Of a stretch of 62,938 bases of DNA, positions 36,976-47,477 are shown piece by piece. The position numbers were made by a program, and so were the translations under genes. The notes below the pieces were generated by a model, which saw only the letters and a program-made list of their open reading frames with translations, did no database searches and was not told the origin of the DNA. Positions within the stretch are counted from its first letter, which is position 1. Every line of letters begins with the position of its first letter. This DNA is from Bacteroidaceae bacterium (GTDB lineage Bacteria > Bacteroidota > Bacteroidia > Bacteroidales > Bacteroidaceae), in contig JAFYAT010000005.1 of NCBI GenBank assembly GCA_017540585.1, forward strand, positions 1 through 62,938, given 5' to 3'.

Positions 36976-39396
36976 ATGAAAAGATTATCATTACTTTTTG
37001 CATTCTGTATGTTGTTCATCGCATCATACGCCTACAAGCAGGTAAAAGTGGACATCACGGTCAACGGAAAAAGCCGTAACATGGTCGTATTCACTCCTAA
37101 TACCGTTACCGAGAATTTACCTCTCATGATTGTCACCCACGGCATGAATCAGGACCCGGAGTATCAGTACGGTTCTGACAAACTCTACACTCTTGTCGAT
37201 ACCGAGAAGTTCATTGTTACATACCTCAGAGGTAACGACAAGTCATGGGACATATTCGGTACAGGTGACACAGACTTTGTACTCCAGACTATTGATGCGA
37301 TGTACGACAAGTACAAGATTAACAAGGCTCGTGTCTATTGGTCAGGCTTCTCTATGGGAAGTATGGTCATGTACCATAGCCTTACCAAGAGCACATCCAA
37401 GGTAATGGACAAGATTGCAGCCTTTGCTCCAACAAGCGGTATTATGCAGAACGAGAACCCTATGAGCAACATCAAGTCTATCAAGAAGCCTATACATCTC
37501 ATTCATTGTCACGCTTACGGAGACAATGTCTTTGGTTATAACGAGTATAACATCCATTCCTATGTGGAGAACGTGGCTAAGGCAAACGGAAACGTTACCT
37601 GCAAGAAGACTTCAGGCTACAGAACTCCAGGCGGCAAGACTGGTACAAAAGAAGTATGGACTACCGCAGAAAACGACGGCGAGGTAGTGCTCTTCTCTTA
37701 CGACAATGGCGGTCACTGGCCTACAGTCGAGAACGCCAAGGAGATATGGAATTTCTGCAAGAGATTCTCCAAACTTACTCCATACGAGGAATTTGTGCAG
37801 ACTTACAATAGGGCAAAGGCTCTGCTCAAGGAGTGGGAAAACATTCCTGAGATGACTTCAAATAGTGCCTATTCATCATTGGAGAAGAAGGTGACAGAAT
37901 ACGATTTGGAGACTCTGAAGGAAGAAAGCACGTCTAATGTGAATAATGCAAATACATTTCTCGCAAGATATATTACATCATTCAACACTCAGGTACAGAA
38001 ACTTGCCAACAAGGTAAATAGTGGTGCTACAACACAGCCAACCGAGTTTGACCCAAACTTTCATATCTACCTATGTTTCGGACAGTCAAACATGGAAGGT
38101 AATGCCGCTATAGAGGCAAAGGACCGTGTGGGTGTTGACCCTCGCTTCCTCATGATGGCAGGTGTGAACATGAGTTCGTCATCACGTACAAAGGGGAAAT
38201 GGTATATTGCCTACCCTCCTTTGTGCCGCAACAATACAGGTCTCACTCCAGTCGATTACTTCGGTCGTGAAATGGTTGCCAATCTCCCTGAGAACATCAA
38301 GGTTGGTGTCATCAACGTGGCTGTAGGTGGTGCAAGCATCGACCTCTTTGACGAGGACAAGTGTGCCAACTATATCAAAGGCGAGGCTGACTGGTTCAAG
38401 GCTTATTGTAAGGAATACAACAACAACCCATTCCGCGAACTTGTAAACCTCGCAAAGAAGGCACAGAAGGTGGGAGTCATCAAGGGTATTCTCCTCCATC
38501 AGGGATGTACAAACAACGGACAGCAGGACTGGCCTGTACGTGTCAAGCGTATATACATCCGTCTGCTCAACGAGTTAGGACTTGAGGAAAGTGAATGTCC
38601 ATTGCTCATAGGCGAGTTGGTACGCCAGAATATGGGAGGAATCTGTTACGGTCATAATAATGTCATCGGCTGGACAAAAAATGTCATTCCTAACTCGGCA
38701 GTCATATCATCAGTCAGCTGTCCAGCTGCATCTGACGGTCTTCACTTTACAGCAGAGGGCTATCGTATGATTGGAAAGCGTTATGCTGAGAAGATGCTCA
38801 CGCTCCTCGACAAGAAAGCAGAGATTGATTTTGACTACCAGACAGAGCCATTCCCAATAAACAAAGAGGCCTTCAATCCTTCACTCAACATTCCTGCTAC
38901 CATAAAGGCAAGCAGCTCGTATGTGGGTATGACATCAACCCAGAAGAAGTCATTCGGTGGATGGCGCTACTCAAAGGGACTTGATATCTCTGGGAGCAAA
39001 TACATCACATTCAACTGGCTCCGCAGTCCGATAAAAAACTATGCGACAATAAAGATATACGATACAGATGACTACCTCAACCCTTGTGCAGAATGCAAGG
39101 TACAAAGCGAGATGACAACTACCATCGAACTTTCTTCGCTCGTACGTACAGACGGTAAGGCTCTAGACCTCTCACACATATACATGATTGGCGTGGAACT
39201 CTCCGACCCAACGTCCATATACATTAAGCAAGCATTCCTCAGCGACGACGGAGTGACACCTACCTCTATCCTTGAAACAAACGTCGAAGAACAGAACAAA
39301 GATTGTAATGATTACTATGACCTCACGGGCAGAAAAGTAAAAAATCCTCGCCATGGCGTATATATTTTAAACGGTAAAAAGATTTTTGTAGAATAA
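36976..39396 (+). CDS. CE1-like / CE6 fusion esterase with sorting-like tail
   Basis: 806-aa secreted protein with two esterases in the order opposite to the gene at 4770. Signal peptide ~1-19. Residues ~22-265 are an LpqC/feruloyl-esterase-like α/β-hydrolase with Ser126 in SGFSMGS, Asp183 and His247 (GGHWP). A helical linker (~268-350) follows. Residues ~358-615 are CE6 with Ser371 in [10 protein letters not shown] and the SDGLHFTAEGY Asp/His pair. A β-sandwich (~640-760) may bind carbohydrate. The tail DYYDLTGRKV ... GVYILNGKKIFVE resembles a type IX secretion signal and the serpin's tail. It has its own promoter with the proposed regulator box. Confidence 0.88.
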   Translation: MKRLSLLFAFCMLFIASYAYKQVKVDITVNGKSRNMVVFTPNTVTENLPLMIVTHGMNQDPEYQYGSDKLYTLVDTEKFIVTYLRGNDKSWDIFGTGDTDFVLQTIDAMYDKYKINKARVYWSGFSMGSMVMYHSLTKSTSKVMDKIAAFAPTSGIMQNENPMSNIKSIKKPIHLIHCHAYGDNVFGYNEYNIHSYVENVAKANGNVTCKKTSGYRTPGGKTGTKEVWTTAENDGEVVLFSYDNGGHWPTVENAKEIWNFCKRFSKLTPYEEFVQTYNRAKALLKEWENIPEMTSNSAYSSLEKKVTEYDLETLKEESTSNVNNANTFLARYITSFNTQVQKLANKVNSGATTQPTEFDPNFHIYLCFGQSNMEGNAAIEAKDRVGVDPRFLMMAGVNMSSSSRTKGKWYIAYPPLCRNNTGLTPVDYFGREMVANLPENIKVGVINVAVGGASIDLFDEDKCANYIKGEADWFKAYCKEYNNNPFRELVNLAKKAQKVGVIKGILLHQGCTNNGQQDWPVRVKRIYIRLLNELGLEESECPLLIGELVRQNMGGICYGHNNVIGWTKNVIPNSAVISSVSCPAASDGLHFTAEGYRMIGKRYAEKMLTLLDKKAEIDFDYQTEPFPINKEAFNPSLNIPATIKASSSYVGMTSTQKKSFGGWRYSKGLDISGSKYITFNWLRSPIKNYATIKIYDTDDYLNPCAECKVQSEMTTTIELSSLVRTDGKALDLSHIYMIGVELSDPTSIYIKQAFLSDDGVTPTSILETNVEEQNKDCNDYYDLTGRKVKNPRHGVYILNGKKIFVE

Positions 39397-39402
39397 TTTA
39401 TT

Positions 39403-39410
39403 TATCTTTG
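39403..39410 (+). promoter_or_regulatory. Possible promoter of the hybrid regulator
   Basis: TATCTTTG is a perfect -7 match 271 nt upstream of the regulator's start; no TTTG lies at the -33 spacing. The gap 39397-39680 shows nothing else clear. Confidence 0.4.
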
Positions 39411-39680
39411 CACCTGCAATTATAAATAATAAGGTGTGCCTTGAGCATTCCGTTCATTATTGGATGGTTGCCAAAGGCACACTTTAGGCAGGTTCTATAA
39501 ATTAGCTTTAGACTATTTGTAGCAGATTTTGCAACTGATTTTTGTAAAAAAACGCAGATGCATAGCGGGCTATGGTTCCAGCCTTTGAGCAAAAAGATGT
39601 GCAAAAGATGCACAAATAGGCAAAGATAATTCAAAAAGAATTTATTAATTAATAGAACATGCCTTAAATTATTCCTTAAT

Positions 39681-42600
39681 ATGAATATCTCTATTACTAA
39701 CACGAAATTAACCAAAGAAAGAAGAGTAACAACGATCATAGCAATACTTATCCTGGCAGTCATACTCACCGTACCGATGAGCATGTATGCCCAGAATGTA
39801 ATACCGCTTACTTCGACACAAGGATTACGTAACAGTCAGGTACGCGACATCTATCAAGATTCCCGTGAGAACGTGTGGATTGGTACACAGGACGGACTAT
39901 TCAGATATGATGGCGCAAAGCTTCGTGGATACTATCATGACAAGCATGATAACACATCACTCGGCTTCAACTATGTAATATGTCTCATGGAGTTCGACAG
40001 AGACAGAGTGCTTGTCGGAACCAAGCGTGGTCTGTATGAATACAACTATCGTACAGATTCATTCAAGCTACTTCCATTTGTCGATAACAATGGCGATACG
40101 CTTCATCTTCATGTGGCTTCCCTGTACAAGCCAGATGACAAGACCGTTACCGCATTTGTTGGAGTATATGGAAGTTATAACGTAGTGGAAGAACAAGGTA
40201 CACTTGTGTGCAAGCTATGTACTGACTACGTTACATCTAATGTATCATGCAGCCAATGTATCCGCAACTCCAAGGGTGACATCTTCGTCATCAACGACAT
40301 TCACGAAATACACTACAAGAAGAAAGGCACACGCAACTTCGTACGCATAGACAAGACAAATGACGTTGTTTCCGCATGTCTCGGAGACGACGACAACGTG
40401 TATGTAGGTACTCTTCACAGAGGTCTCTTCCGCTGTGACACAAAGACTAAAACACTGGTTCGCATATCACCTGAGGACGAGTCATTCGTTACCTCCAATG
40501 TAGTCAACGTCAAGAACGGATTTATCGGTGTATGTACCGACGGACAGGGTCTCAAGCTGTATAATGTACAGACAAAGCGTTTCACACAAAGCAACGTACG
40601 TACTCCACAGTTCGACTTTACACAGTCAAATGTCAAGGACGTGCTGTTTGACAACAAGTCAAACCTATGGATTGGCGTATTCTGGAAAGGTGTATTCGTC
40701 ATGCCTTTCAGCCGTAGTCCATTCCAGTACATAGGTCGTAACTCTCCATCAAGCAACACCATCGGTACAAACTGCGTAACAGCCATAGCCGACAAGTCAC
40801 AGGACGGTCTCTGGGTAGCAACAGACAACTGTGGTCTATACCAGATATCACTCGACGGACGTACAGGAAGCCATGTTGACGGACTACCAACAACCATTTC
40901 TGCCATCAGTCAGGACAAGGAAGGTAAGATGTACATAGCATCTGCTATCGGCGACTTCATAATGTATGACCCAGCTGCGGGAAAGGTTACCAATATCACA
41001 CGTACAGTAAAGAACGGATTCAGTCTCGCCAATGCCTATGATGTGGATATAGACAACAATGGCAACGTATGGATAGGTGCAATGGGCAACGGAGTAAGCA
41101 TCTATAATCCTCGTACTAACGAGATAGAGACTTATACGGCTGTAGCCAATGCCTCTGCAAGCAAGAAGTATCGTGTACTTGTCAACACCTTTGTCAAGTC
41201 TATATGCGTAAGCGGTTCACGTCTATGTGTAGGAACAGCAGACGGTCTTGAGATATTCAACATCGGCAAGGATCACAGCTTACATGCCGTGGCACGATGC
41301 GGAATAGGCCTACAAATCAACGCTCTTCGTGTAGATGCAAAAGGCACGGTATGGGCTGCAACTACTGACGGTCTGCTTAAGTGGTCTGCAGACGACAAGA
41401 ACAACTGCAAGATATATAATGTTGACGACGGACTACCAAGCGATGTAGTCGTCAGCCTTGAGATAACATCAGGAGGCAATAACATCTGGTTATCGACACA
41501 TAGAGGTCTCTGCTGCTTTGACCCATTGAAAGGCAGGGCTATGCACAACTATTTCGAGATTGACGGACTACAGGACGAAGAGTTTGCAGACAACGCTTCG
41601 TTGTTCAAGGACGGAGTACTCTATTTTGGTGGTATCAACGGCATCTCATACTTCCGTCCTGATGATGTTGTGTCATCAACGTCAAATACTGACATGAATG
41701 CCGAGATACAGATAGTCGATTTCTTTGTATTCGGTAAGAGCATCCGTGGAGGACAACACTCTGGCTACTATACAGCATACGAAGGCTGTATAACAGATGC
41801 AGAGAGAGTGGACCTCTGTGCTGATGACAACACATTCAGTCTTGACCTTGCCGTAATGAACATTTCACGTCAAGGCATACGTTACGAATACTCTGTGAAC
41901 GATGGTGACTGGATAAGTCTCGGCGTTGACCAGCATACAGTATCATTCACCAACATGGCACCTGGCTCATACGTTGTCAAGGTGCGTGCACTCCACAGCG
42001 ATGTTGCACTCTCTGAACGTGAGATACTGATATACGTTCATCCAGCATGGTACGCATCTGTAATTGCCAAGGTCATCTACCTGCTTCTGTTCCTTCTTGT
42101 TGCATACATCATTTACGTTCAGGTCAAGGAAAGAATGCGTGCACGTAAGGTACTGGAGCATCACAGGCAGAAAGAACAGCTCAACGAGGCACGTATCCAG
42201 TTCTTCATGAACATAAGTCACGAGATACGTACTCCTATGACGCTCATTCTCTCGCCTCTTGAGAAACTCATGAATATGGACAAGGACGCAATGAGACAAC
42301 GCAACTACAAACTCATGCATCAGAATGCACAGCGCATACTCCGTCTCATCAACCAGTTGATGGATGTCCGCAAGATTGAGAAAGGTGAATTCACGATAGA
42401 ATATACAAAGGTAGAGGCTGTATCATTCCTTCAGGGACTCTTTGAGGTATTCGAGATAAGCGCACGTTCACGCAACATCAATTACCAGTTTGTACATGAT
42501 ATGGACAAGCTCGATGTCTATGTCGATGCACAGAGTCTTGACAAGATAGTCATGAACCTTCTCAGCAACGCATTTAAGTTTACTCCTGACGGAGGAAACA

Positions 42601-43763
42601 TCACCATGCGCCTTGCAACTCCAGACAATCAGAACTTCACGGTTGAAGTTATAGACAACGGTGTGGGTATTCCTGACGAGGAGAAAACTAAGGTATTCCG
42701 ACGTTTCTACTCTTCACAGCATCAGAACGGTTATATCGGTACTGGAATCGGACTCAACCTCACATACCTCCTCGTTGGTCTCCACAATGGTAACATCGAG
42801 GTGCGCGACAATCCTGCTGGCAACGGAACAGACATGTTCGTACAATTGCCTATGGGTGACGAATCTAAGTGCACAACTAACGCTGCTACAGAAGAAGAGT
42901 CACAGGAAGAGGATGCTGTACAGACAGCAACCGAGCCACAAGACATGGCAGAGGTTCCGACAACCAATGTTCCACGAAAGACAGGAAAGCGTTGCAACGT
43001 AGTTGTGGTGGATGATGAAATTGAGATACGTCACTATATCCATACTGAGTTTGAGACTGAGTATAATGTCACAGAGTGCGGCAACGGTAAAGACGCATGG
43101 GAGTATGTACTCAAGAATCCAGAGAACGTTGACCTCGTTATCTCCGACATATCAATGCCTGTGATGGATGGTAACGAATTATGCAAACGCATAAAAGGTA
43201 ACTACAATACGTCACACATTCCTGTAGTGCTCCTTACTGCCAAGGCAACAGATGCTGACCGTATTGCAGGAGCAGTCATCGGTGCAGACGCATACGTGAC
43301 TAAGCCATTCAATCTGGAGCTTCTCCGTGCAACGGTAAACAACCTTCTCATGTCACGTGTAGCACTCAAGGGACGCTACGGCTCAGACGTAGTGAAGGAG
43401 ACAACCATAGAAAAGATAGAACTCGTATCGCCAGACCAGCAGTTCCTCGAGAAAGTGAACAAGCTCATCAGCAAACATATCGACGACCCAGACATGTCAG
43501 TAGAGTCTATAGCCGACACAATAGGATTCAGCCGTGTACACTTCTACCGCAAGATAAAGGAACTTACAGGTCAGACGCCGCTCAACTATGTCAAGACCAT
43601 ACGTCTCCAGCAAGCTGCACGTCTGCTTCTTGAGCACAAGATGGACGTTACGGGTGTAAGTGTGGCAACTGGTTTCCGCACACTATCAACATTCTCAACC
43701 AGCTTCAAGGAACTCTACGGTATGACACCTTCCGAGTACGTCAAGGAACACAAGGATAAGTAA
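39681..43763 (+). CDS. Hybrid two-component system sensor/regulator (HTCS)
   Basis: 1360-aa single-chain regulator typical of Bacteroidetes polysaccharide loci. A signal anchor is followed by a periplasmic two-component propeller of repeats (VWIGTQDGLFRYDG, LWIGVFWKGVF, VWAATTDGLLKW), a Y_Y_Y domain (~690-785) and a membrane helix (~795-815). The cytoplasmic part has HisKA with His847 (NISHEIRTP), an ATPase domain (NLLSNAFKFTPDGG, GTGIGLNL), a receiver domain with Asp1156 (DLVISDISMPVMDG), and a C-terminal AraC-type DNA-binding domain (~1260-1360). It should sense xylo-oligosaccharides in the periplasm and switch on the locus; the P. bryantii homologue XynR has this role. It is flanked by the esterase genes on both sides. 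Confidence 0.95.
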   Translation: MNISITNTKLTKERRVTTIIAILILAVILTVPMSMYAQNVIPLTSTQGLRNSQVRDIYQDSRENVWIGTQDGLFRYDGAKLRGYYHDKHDNTSLGFNYVICLMEFDRDRVLVGTKRGLYEYNYRTDSFKLLPFVDNNGDTLHLHVASLYKPDDKTVTAFVGVYGSYNVVEEQGTLVCKLCTDYVTSNVSCSQCIRNSKGDIFVINDIHEIHYKKKGTRNFVRIDKTNDVVSACLGDDDNVYVGTLHRGLFRCDTKTKTLVRISPEDESFVTSNVVNVKNGFIGVCTDGQGLKLYNVQTKRFTQSNVRTPQFDFTQSNVKDVLFDNKSNLWIGVFWKGVFVMPFSRSPFQYIGRNSPSSNTIGTNCVTAIADKSQDGLWVATDNCGLYQISLDGRTGSHVDGLPTTISAISQDKEGKMYIASAIGDFIMYDPAAGKVTNITRTVKNGFSLANAYDVDIDNNGNVWIGAMGNGVSIYNPRTNEIETYTAVANASASKKYRVLVNTFVKSICVSGSRLCVGTADGLEIFNIGKDHSLHAVARCGIGLQINALRVDAKGTVWAATTDGLLKWSADDKNNCKIYNVDDGLPSDVVVSLEITSGGNNIWLSTHRGLCCFDPLKGRAMHNYFEIDGLQDEEFADNASLFKDGVLYFGGINGISYFRPDDVVSSTSNTDMNAEIQIVDFFVFGKSIRGGQHSGYYTAYEGCITDAERVDLCADDNTFSLDLAVMNISRQGIRYEYSVNDGDWISLGVDQHTVSFTNMAPGSYVVKVRALHSDVALSEREILIYVHPAWYASVIAKVIYLLLFLLVAYIIYVQVKERMRARKVLEHHRQKEQLNEARIQFFMNISHEIRTPMTLILSPLEKLMNMDKDAMRQRNYKLMHQNAQRILRLINQLMDVRKIEKGEFTIEYTKVEAVSFLQGLFEVFEISARSRNINYQFVHDMDKLDVYVDAQSLDKIVMNLLSNAFKFTPDGGNITMRLATPDNQNFTVEVIDNGVGIPDEEKTKVFRRFYSSQHQNGYIGTGIGLNLTYLLVGLHNGNIEVRDNPAGNGTDMFVQLPMGDESKCTTNAATEEESQEEDAVQTATEPQDMAEVPTTNVPRKTGKRCNVVVVDDEIEIRHYIHTEFETEYNVTECGNGKDAWEYVLKNPENVDLVISDISMPVMDGNELCKRIKGNYNTSHIPVVLLTAKATDADRIAGAVIGADAYVTKPFNLELLRATVNNLLMSRVALKGRYGSDVVKETTIEKIELVSPDQQFLEKVNKLISKHIDDPDMSVESIADTIGFSRVHFYRKIKELTGQTPLNYVKTIRLQQAARLLLEHKMDVTGVSVATGFRTLSTFSTSFKELYGMTPSEYVKEHKDK

Positions 43764-43796
43764 CTCAAGTTTCGGAAGTACTTATCTTGTAGTAAA

Positions 43797-43912
43797 GAGG
43801 AGTAAAGAGAAGTAAAATGGAGTAAATAGACATTACCATGTTAGCATAATTGAGCAAACAGACTATCGTCTTTTTACTTCTTTTTAATCCTTTTTACTCC
43901 ATTTGTTCTCCA
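43797..43912. repeat. Palindromic element made of GGAGTAAA repeats, copy 1
   Basis: Arms built from ~10-bp units (GGAGTAAAGA, GAAGTAAAAT, GGAGTAAATA) face their complements (TTTTTACTTC, TTTTTACTCC). Next to the right arm is AACAGACTATCGTC-like sequence (43858-43871). A related element in opposite orientation is at 55275-55392. It lies between the regulator and the SGNH esterase and can fold into one long hairpin. Confidence 0.6.
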
Positions 43913-43974
43913 ATAAATGAGCAAGTTAGAACTTGCAAAACTTAAACAAGTGTAAAGGCAGGATAATACAATAT

Positions 43975-45114
43975 ATGGAAAGATATACCAAATGGGTGGC
44001 ATGCTGGGGCAATGCCACATCAATAACAGACCGTAAGGAGGCTGTGTATGCCAAGGACATCACTCTGCGCTATCCCGTGCGAGTATGTTTTTCAGGTAAC
44101 AAGATGCGCTTTCGTTTCTCCAACCTCACAGGTACAGAGCCAGTCACAATCACCAAGACATTCGTAGCAAAGAAAGAATCGCCATACACTCCCTTACCAA
44201 TAACATTCAACGGAAATCGCAGTTTGACCATTGCTCCAGGCAAGGAGGTGGAAAGTGACGAGATTACGATTGACATCACAGCAGGCGAGACAGTGGAAGT
44301 AAGCATGTATCTTGGCGACTACACACAGATGAATGCTGGTACACTCATCACAGGTCCGCTATCCAAGGGACAGTATTCATACGGCGACTTTGCCGAAGCA
44401 GAGACTCTCCCACTCGACCTCACACGCAACACCAACTGGTTCTACTTCCTCAATACGATTGACATCCTCACCGAAGATAAGAACCATGCCATCGTGTGCT
44501 ACGGTGACTCCATCACAGCACAGAGTTGGCCAGACTACCTTGCAACAGAGGCATGGGAAAGCGGCAGACACGACATATCTATCATTCGCCGTGCCGTAAG
44601 CGGCACACGCATACTACGTCAATACGATTGCATAACCTATCAGGCTTACGGACTCAAGGGTGAGACTCGTTTCCCAATAGAAATGAATGTAGCAGGTGCA
44701 AACACGGTTATCATACAGCATGGCATCAACGACATCATACACCCTGTGGGTACAGATGTCAATCCTTTCCGTCCTTGGAGCGACATGCCAACGTGCAAGG
44801 AGATGGCTGACGGAGTAGAACAACTCTATGTAAACCATGCACGCAAACTCGGTCTGCGCGTAATTAGTGGCACACTTCTTCCAATCGAAGGATGGCGAAC
44901 ATACAATGAGGAACGAGACCGCATACGTCAGGAGTTTAACGAGTGGCTACGTACATCACCTATCTTCGACAGTTGCATCGACTTCGACCTTGCCGTACGT
45001 GACACCAAAAATCCAAAGGCATTTGCACAAGGCTTTGACTCTGGCGACCACCTCCACCCAAGTGAGGCAGCCTACAAGGCAATGGCTCATGCCGCCTTCA
45101 TCGGATTGGACTGA
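43975..45114 (+). CDS. SGNH/GDSL esterase without signal peptide
   Basis: 379 aa from ATG 43975 (MERYTKWVACWGN). The N-terminal ~165 residues form a β-sandwich typical of a GDSL subgroup (MRFRFSNLTGTEPVTI). The SGNH domain has Ser179 in CYGDSITAQSW, the HGIND block (block III), and Asp/His in GDHLHPSEAAY. No signal peptide is seen, so it should act in the cytoplasm. Next to the xylan regulator, a likely job is to remove acetyl groups left on imported xylo-oligosaccharides. A longer frame from a TTG at 43933 is less likely. Gap to the regulator: 211 bp, holding the palindromic element. Confidence 0.8.
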   Translation: MERYTKWVACWGNATSITDRKEAVYAKDITLRYPVRVCFSGNKMRFRFSNLTGTEPVTITKTFVAKKESPYTPLPITFNGNRSLTIAPGKEVESDEITIDITAGETVEVSMYLGDYTQMNAGTLITGPLSKGQYSYGDFAEAETLPLDLTRNTNWFYFLNTIDILTEDKNHAIVCYGDSITAQSWPDYLATEAWESGRHDISIIRRAVSGTRILRQYDCITYQAYGLKGETRFPIEMNVAGANTVIIQHGINDIIHPVGTDVNPFRPWSDMPTCKEMADGVEQLYVNHARKLGLRVISGTLLPIEGWRTYNEERDRIRQEFNEWLRTSPIFDSCIDFDLAVRDTKNPKAFAQGFDSGDHLHPSEAAYKAMAHAAFIGLD

Positions 45115-45141
45115 GCATAACAGAAAACATAACAACAAAGT

Positions 45142-45188
45142 GCCACTTTACGCAACGTAAACACTATGTTTACGACACGTAAAGTGGC
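45142..45188. terminator. Nested hairpin after SGNH esterase
   Basis: GCCACTTTACG (45142-45152) pairs with CGTAAAGTGGC (45178-45188), and inside it CGTAAAC (45156-45162) pairs with GTTTACG (45168-45174). It begins 28 bp after the esterase stop and probably ends its transcript. Confidence 0.6.
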
Positions 45189-45356
45189 AACTTGTTATAC
45201 GTAAGTATGATACTTATCACCTCACAATAACCTTGCGGCCATCATGAATATATACCATCACTTATCTACTGCTCCTAAAAATAAATATTACTGTCCGCTA
45301 ATCTTATTCACTCTCAATATACTAATCGGCCAACACATCCGTCAGTATCCGTGCGT

Positions 45357-45424
45357 ACAGATAAGAACCTCTACACATCATCATCCCAATTGATGGATTA
45401 TGATGTGTAGAGGTTCTTATCTGT
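45357..45424. terminator. 25-bp perfect stem between convergent genes
   Basis: ACAGATAAGAACCTCTACAC and five more bases (45357-45381) pair perfectly with 45400-45424 across 18 nt. It lies between the convergent SGNH esterase and lipoprotein genes, so a bidirectional terminator is likely. The stretch 45189-45356 holds nothing recognisable. Confidence 0.6.
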
Positions 45425-45441
45425 CTCGTTGATAGTGTATT

Positions 45442-46464
45442 TTACATCTTCTCTAATACAATTCTCTTTTTCTTTATTGTATTGTATTCAAATGGCTTGT
45501 TTATCTTGATGGTGTTTTCTTTTTCTATATATTCATTGTCATCCAAATACACATTGGAATCGAACAAATATAGTTTGTCATGGTATTGTCTGTAACAATA
45601 AGCCTCCCCATAGTTCCATGTCTTTCTCGATACAAATTTCTTGTTTTGTAGCACAGAGTCCTCTATGAATCTGAATGAATTGTCAGCATCTGTATCAACC
45701 TTGTACTCTCGTGTCAGGTAGTAACCATCTGTTGTGTCCCTCTTGTTTGCATAGTGATATCTTAGCAACTCAATAGTTTTATCTACCTTGTCCACATCCA
45801 ACTTGTACATTTTGTCTTTAGTTGTGATTATCTGGCTTTCCACACTTACCTTCCTGTATGTCTTTAGGTACGCACATTCATAAGTCATAACAGTGTCCAA
45901 CACAGTCAGGAAACAGGTTGTATTCTTGAATTCCAGTATGTCCATGCCTGATAGCTCGTCAGCTTTGATTGTATCCACACTTTCTGTAATGCTTGATTCC
46001 AATTGTGCGTATTTTGAGAGAAATGCAAAGAGGTTCTTTGCCTCTTCGTTAGCTGTGTCTTCATTTGCTATTGCTTCGGGTCTTCCAATCCATACTGTAT
46101 TGTTGACACTATCATTATTAGCAACCTTACCTTCTCTTACTGCCCAGTTAATATATTTATAGCCGCCTTTTGGAAACATGATTATCGCATCTCCAAATCT
46201 ACTTACTATGACATGTGTTCCTTTGCTATAATAGATTGTATAATCTATTTCATTCTCCATTGACACTGAAGATACCGAATAGATAGAATCAAGATTTTCA
46301 TCGAATAGTTTTGCGTTCTCAAGTGCATCAACTACATAGAGAGGCAACCATTTCTGCAGATAAGAACCTTTTCTTACGGGTTCTTCTGGTATTGTCTCAT
46401 CATCTCCACACGATGTAACCAATAGTGATAATAGGGATATTGCCCAAATGAATAGTTTTCTCAT
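45442..46464 (-). CDS. Lipoprotein of unknown function
   Basis: 340 aa with a clean lipoprotein signal (lipobox LLVTSC, Cys19), followed by the acidic stretch GDDETIPEEP. I do not recognise a family. The mature part has repeated strand-like segments with Thr/Tyr-rich text (YYLTREYKVDTDADNSFRF) and a C-terminus rich in Lys. It lies just inside the right long direct repeat, at the edge of the xylan locus, convergent with the SGNH esterase. Codon use looks more AT-rich than the esterase genes, suggesting a different history. Whether it belongs to the xylan system is unclear. Confidence 0.7.
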   Translation of the reverse strand: MRKLFIWAISLLSLLVTSCGDDETIPEEPVRKGSYLQKWLPLYVVDALENAKLFDENLDSIYSVSSVSMENEIDYTIYYSKGTHVIVSRFGDAIIMFPKGGYKYINWAVREGKVANNDSVNNTVWIGRPEAIANEDTANEEAKNLFAFLSKYAQLESSITESVDTIKADELSGMDILEFKNTTCFLTVLDTVMTYECAYLKTYRKVSVESQIITTKDKMYKLDVDKVDKTIELLRYHYANKRDTTDGYYLTREYKVDTDADNSFRFIEDSVLQNKKFVSRKTWNYGEAYCYRQYHDKLYLFDSNVYLDDNEYIEKENTIKINKPFEYNTIKKKRIVLEKM

Positions 46465-46578
46465 AAATGTCTTTTATTTTTTCTTAACTGTTTGCAAAGT
46501 TAGTGCATAGTAGATTTATGTCAAATACTTTCGCAAAAAAAATGGTACATCAATAGTTGATTTGTATGTTTGCCCCAC

Positions 46579-47452
46579 TTTGTCCCATTTGTACGATAGC
46601 GACTTACACCCATACAAGGTACTTATCGTAAATTATCAGTCACATAATTTCGCAAATGTGGCTATAAAGACAATATCCGTATGCGAAGAAAAATTATCTG
46701 CATCACGATGAAGATTATTTTTGTACGCGTACAAATTTTTTTTTCTACGCGTACAAAAAATACGACCCTTTTCTCACGATTTTTAAGGACAAATGAATGT
46801 GTATTCACATACATCCGTCTTATCGTATTTATGCACATGAAAAATGAGGTAATTTACAGACTATATATAATCAAAATAGGAGAAACAATTGATATTGAAC
46901 AATGCGAAATATGACATCACATAGCAAATGTCTCACTGGCAAACGGGAAGTAAATAGGTCAAAACAATAATTTAATTGCACCTTCGGTGCTTGGAAAGAC
47001 AATAATTACCAACAATTGTCCCAATAAATTATTTTTCAACCATATCATTCTCCAAATTTATTATTGGATTAAGATTACTTCCTTCCTGTCAGTGAGAATA
47101 GTTTGTAAATATTGTCCATCCCAAGCGTGCCGAACACGCAAAAAAAAATGGAACCCAAAAGTAGGACAAAACGAAATAACGTCAAGAGTCATAAGTACTC
47201 TGAAAACACCATACAAATGACAAAGCGAAGCGTTCCCGAAGCATTCCCGAACAATACCCGAACCATTCCCGAAGGAAAAACAAGGGTAAAACATATACAT
47301 AATTACACATACACCATACCCAAAGTACGTTTTTGAATTTACACCCATATCTCCCGTCCGTAGGATGTATATCTCCCGATATTTACACCCATATCTGACA
47401 GGTGTGGAGATATGGGTGTAAATCTTGGGAGATATGGGTCTGTTTTTACCCT
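46579..47452 (+). repeat. Long direct repeat, copy B (right border of xylan locus)
   Basis: About 874 bp matching copy A (366-1400) in order and orientation, with scattered substitutions and one MITE-like unit instead of two. It ends 26 bp before the GH9 stop codon. The open frames in it are not protein-like. Its 3' hairpin (47382-47422, arms TTTACACCCATATCT and complement) may terminate the GH9 transcript. Confidence 0.85.
46978..47139 (+). mobile_element. MITE-like element, ~162 bp, copy 3
   Basis: Left hairpin GCACC-TTC-GGTGC (46978-46990), inverted ends GGAAAGACAATAATTACCAA and TTTGTAAATATTGTCCATCC, right hairpin GCGTG-CCGAA-CACGC (47125-47139). Same length and interior as the copies at 765 and 937. 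Confidence 0.6.
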
Positions 47453-47477
47453 ACTCTAATCAGTCTAAAATTGTAAG

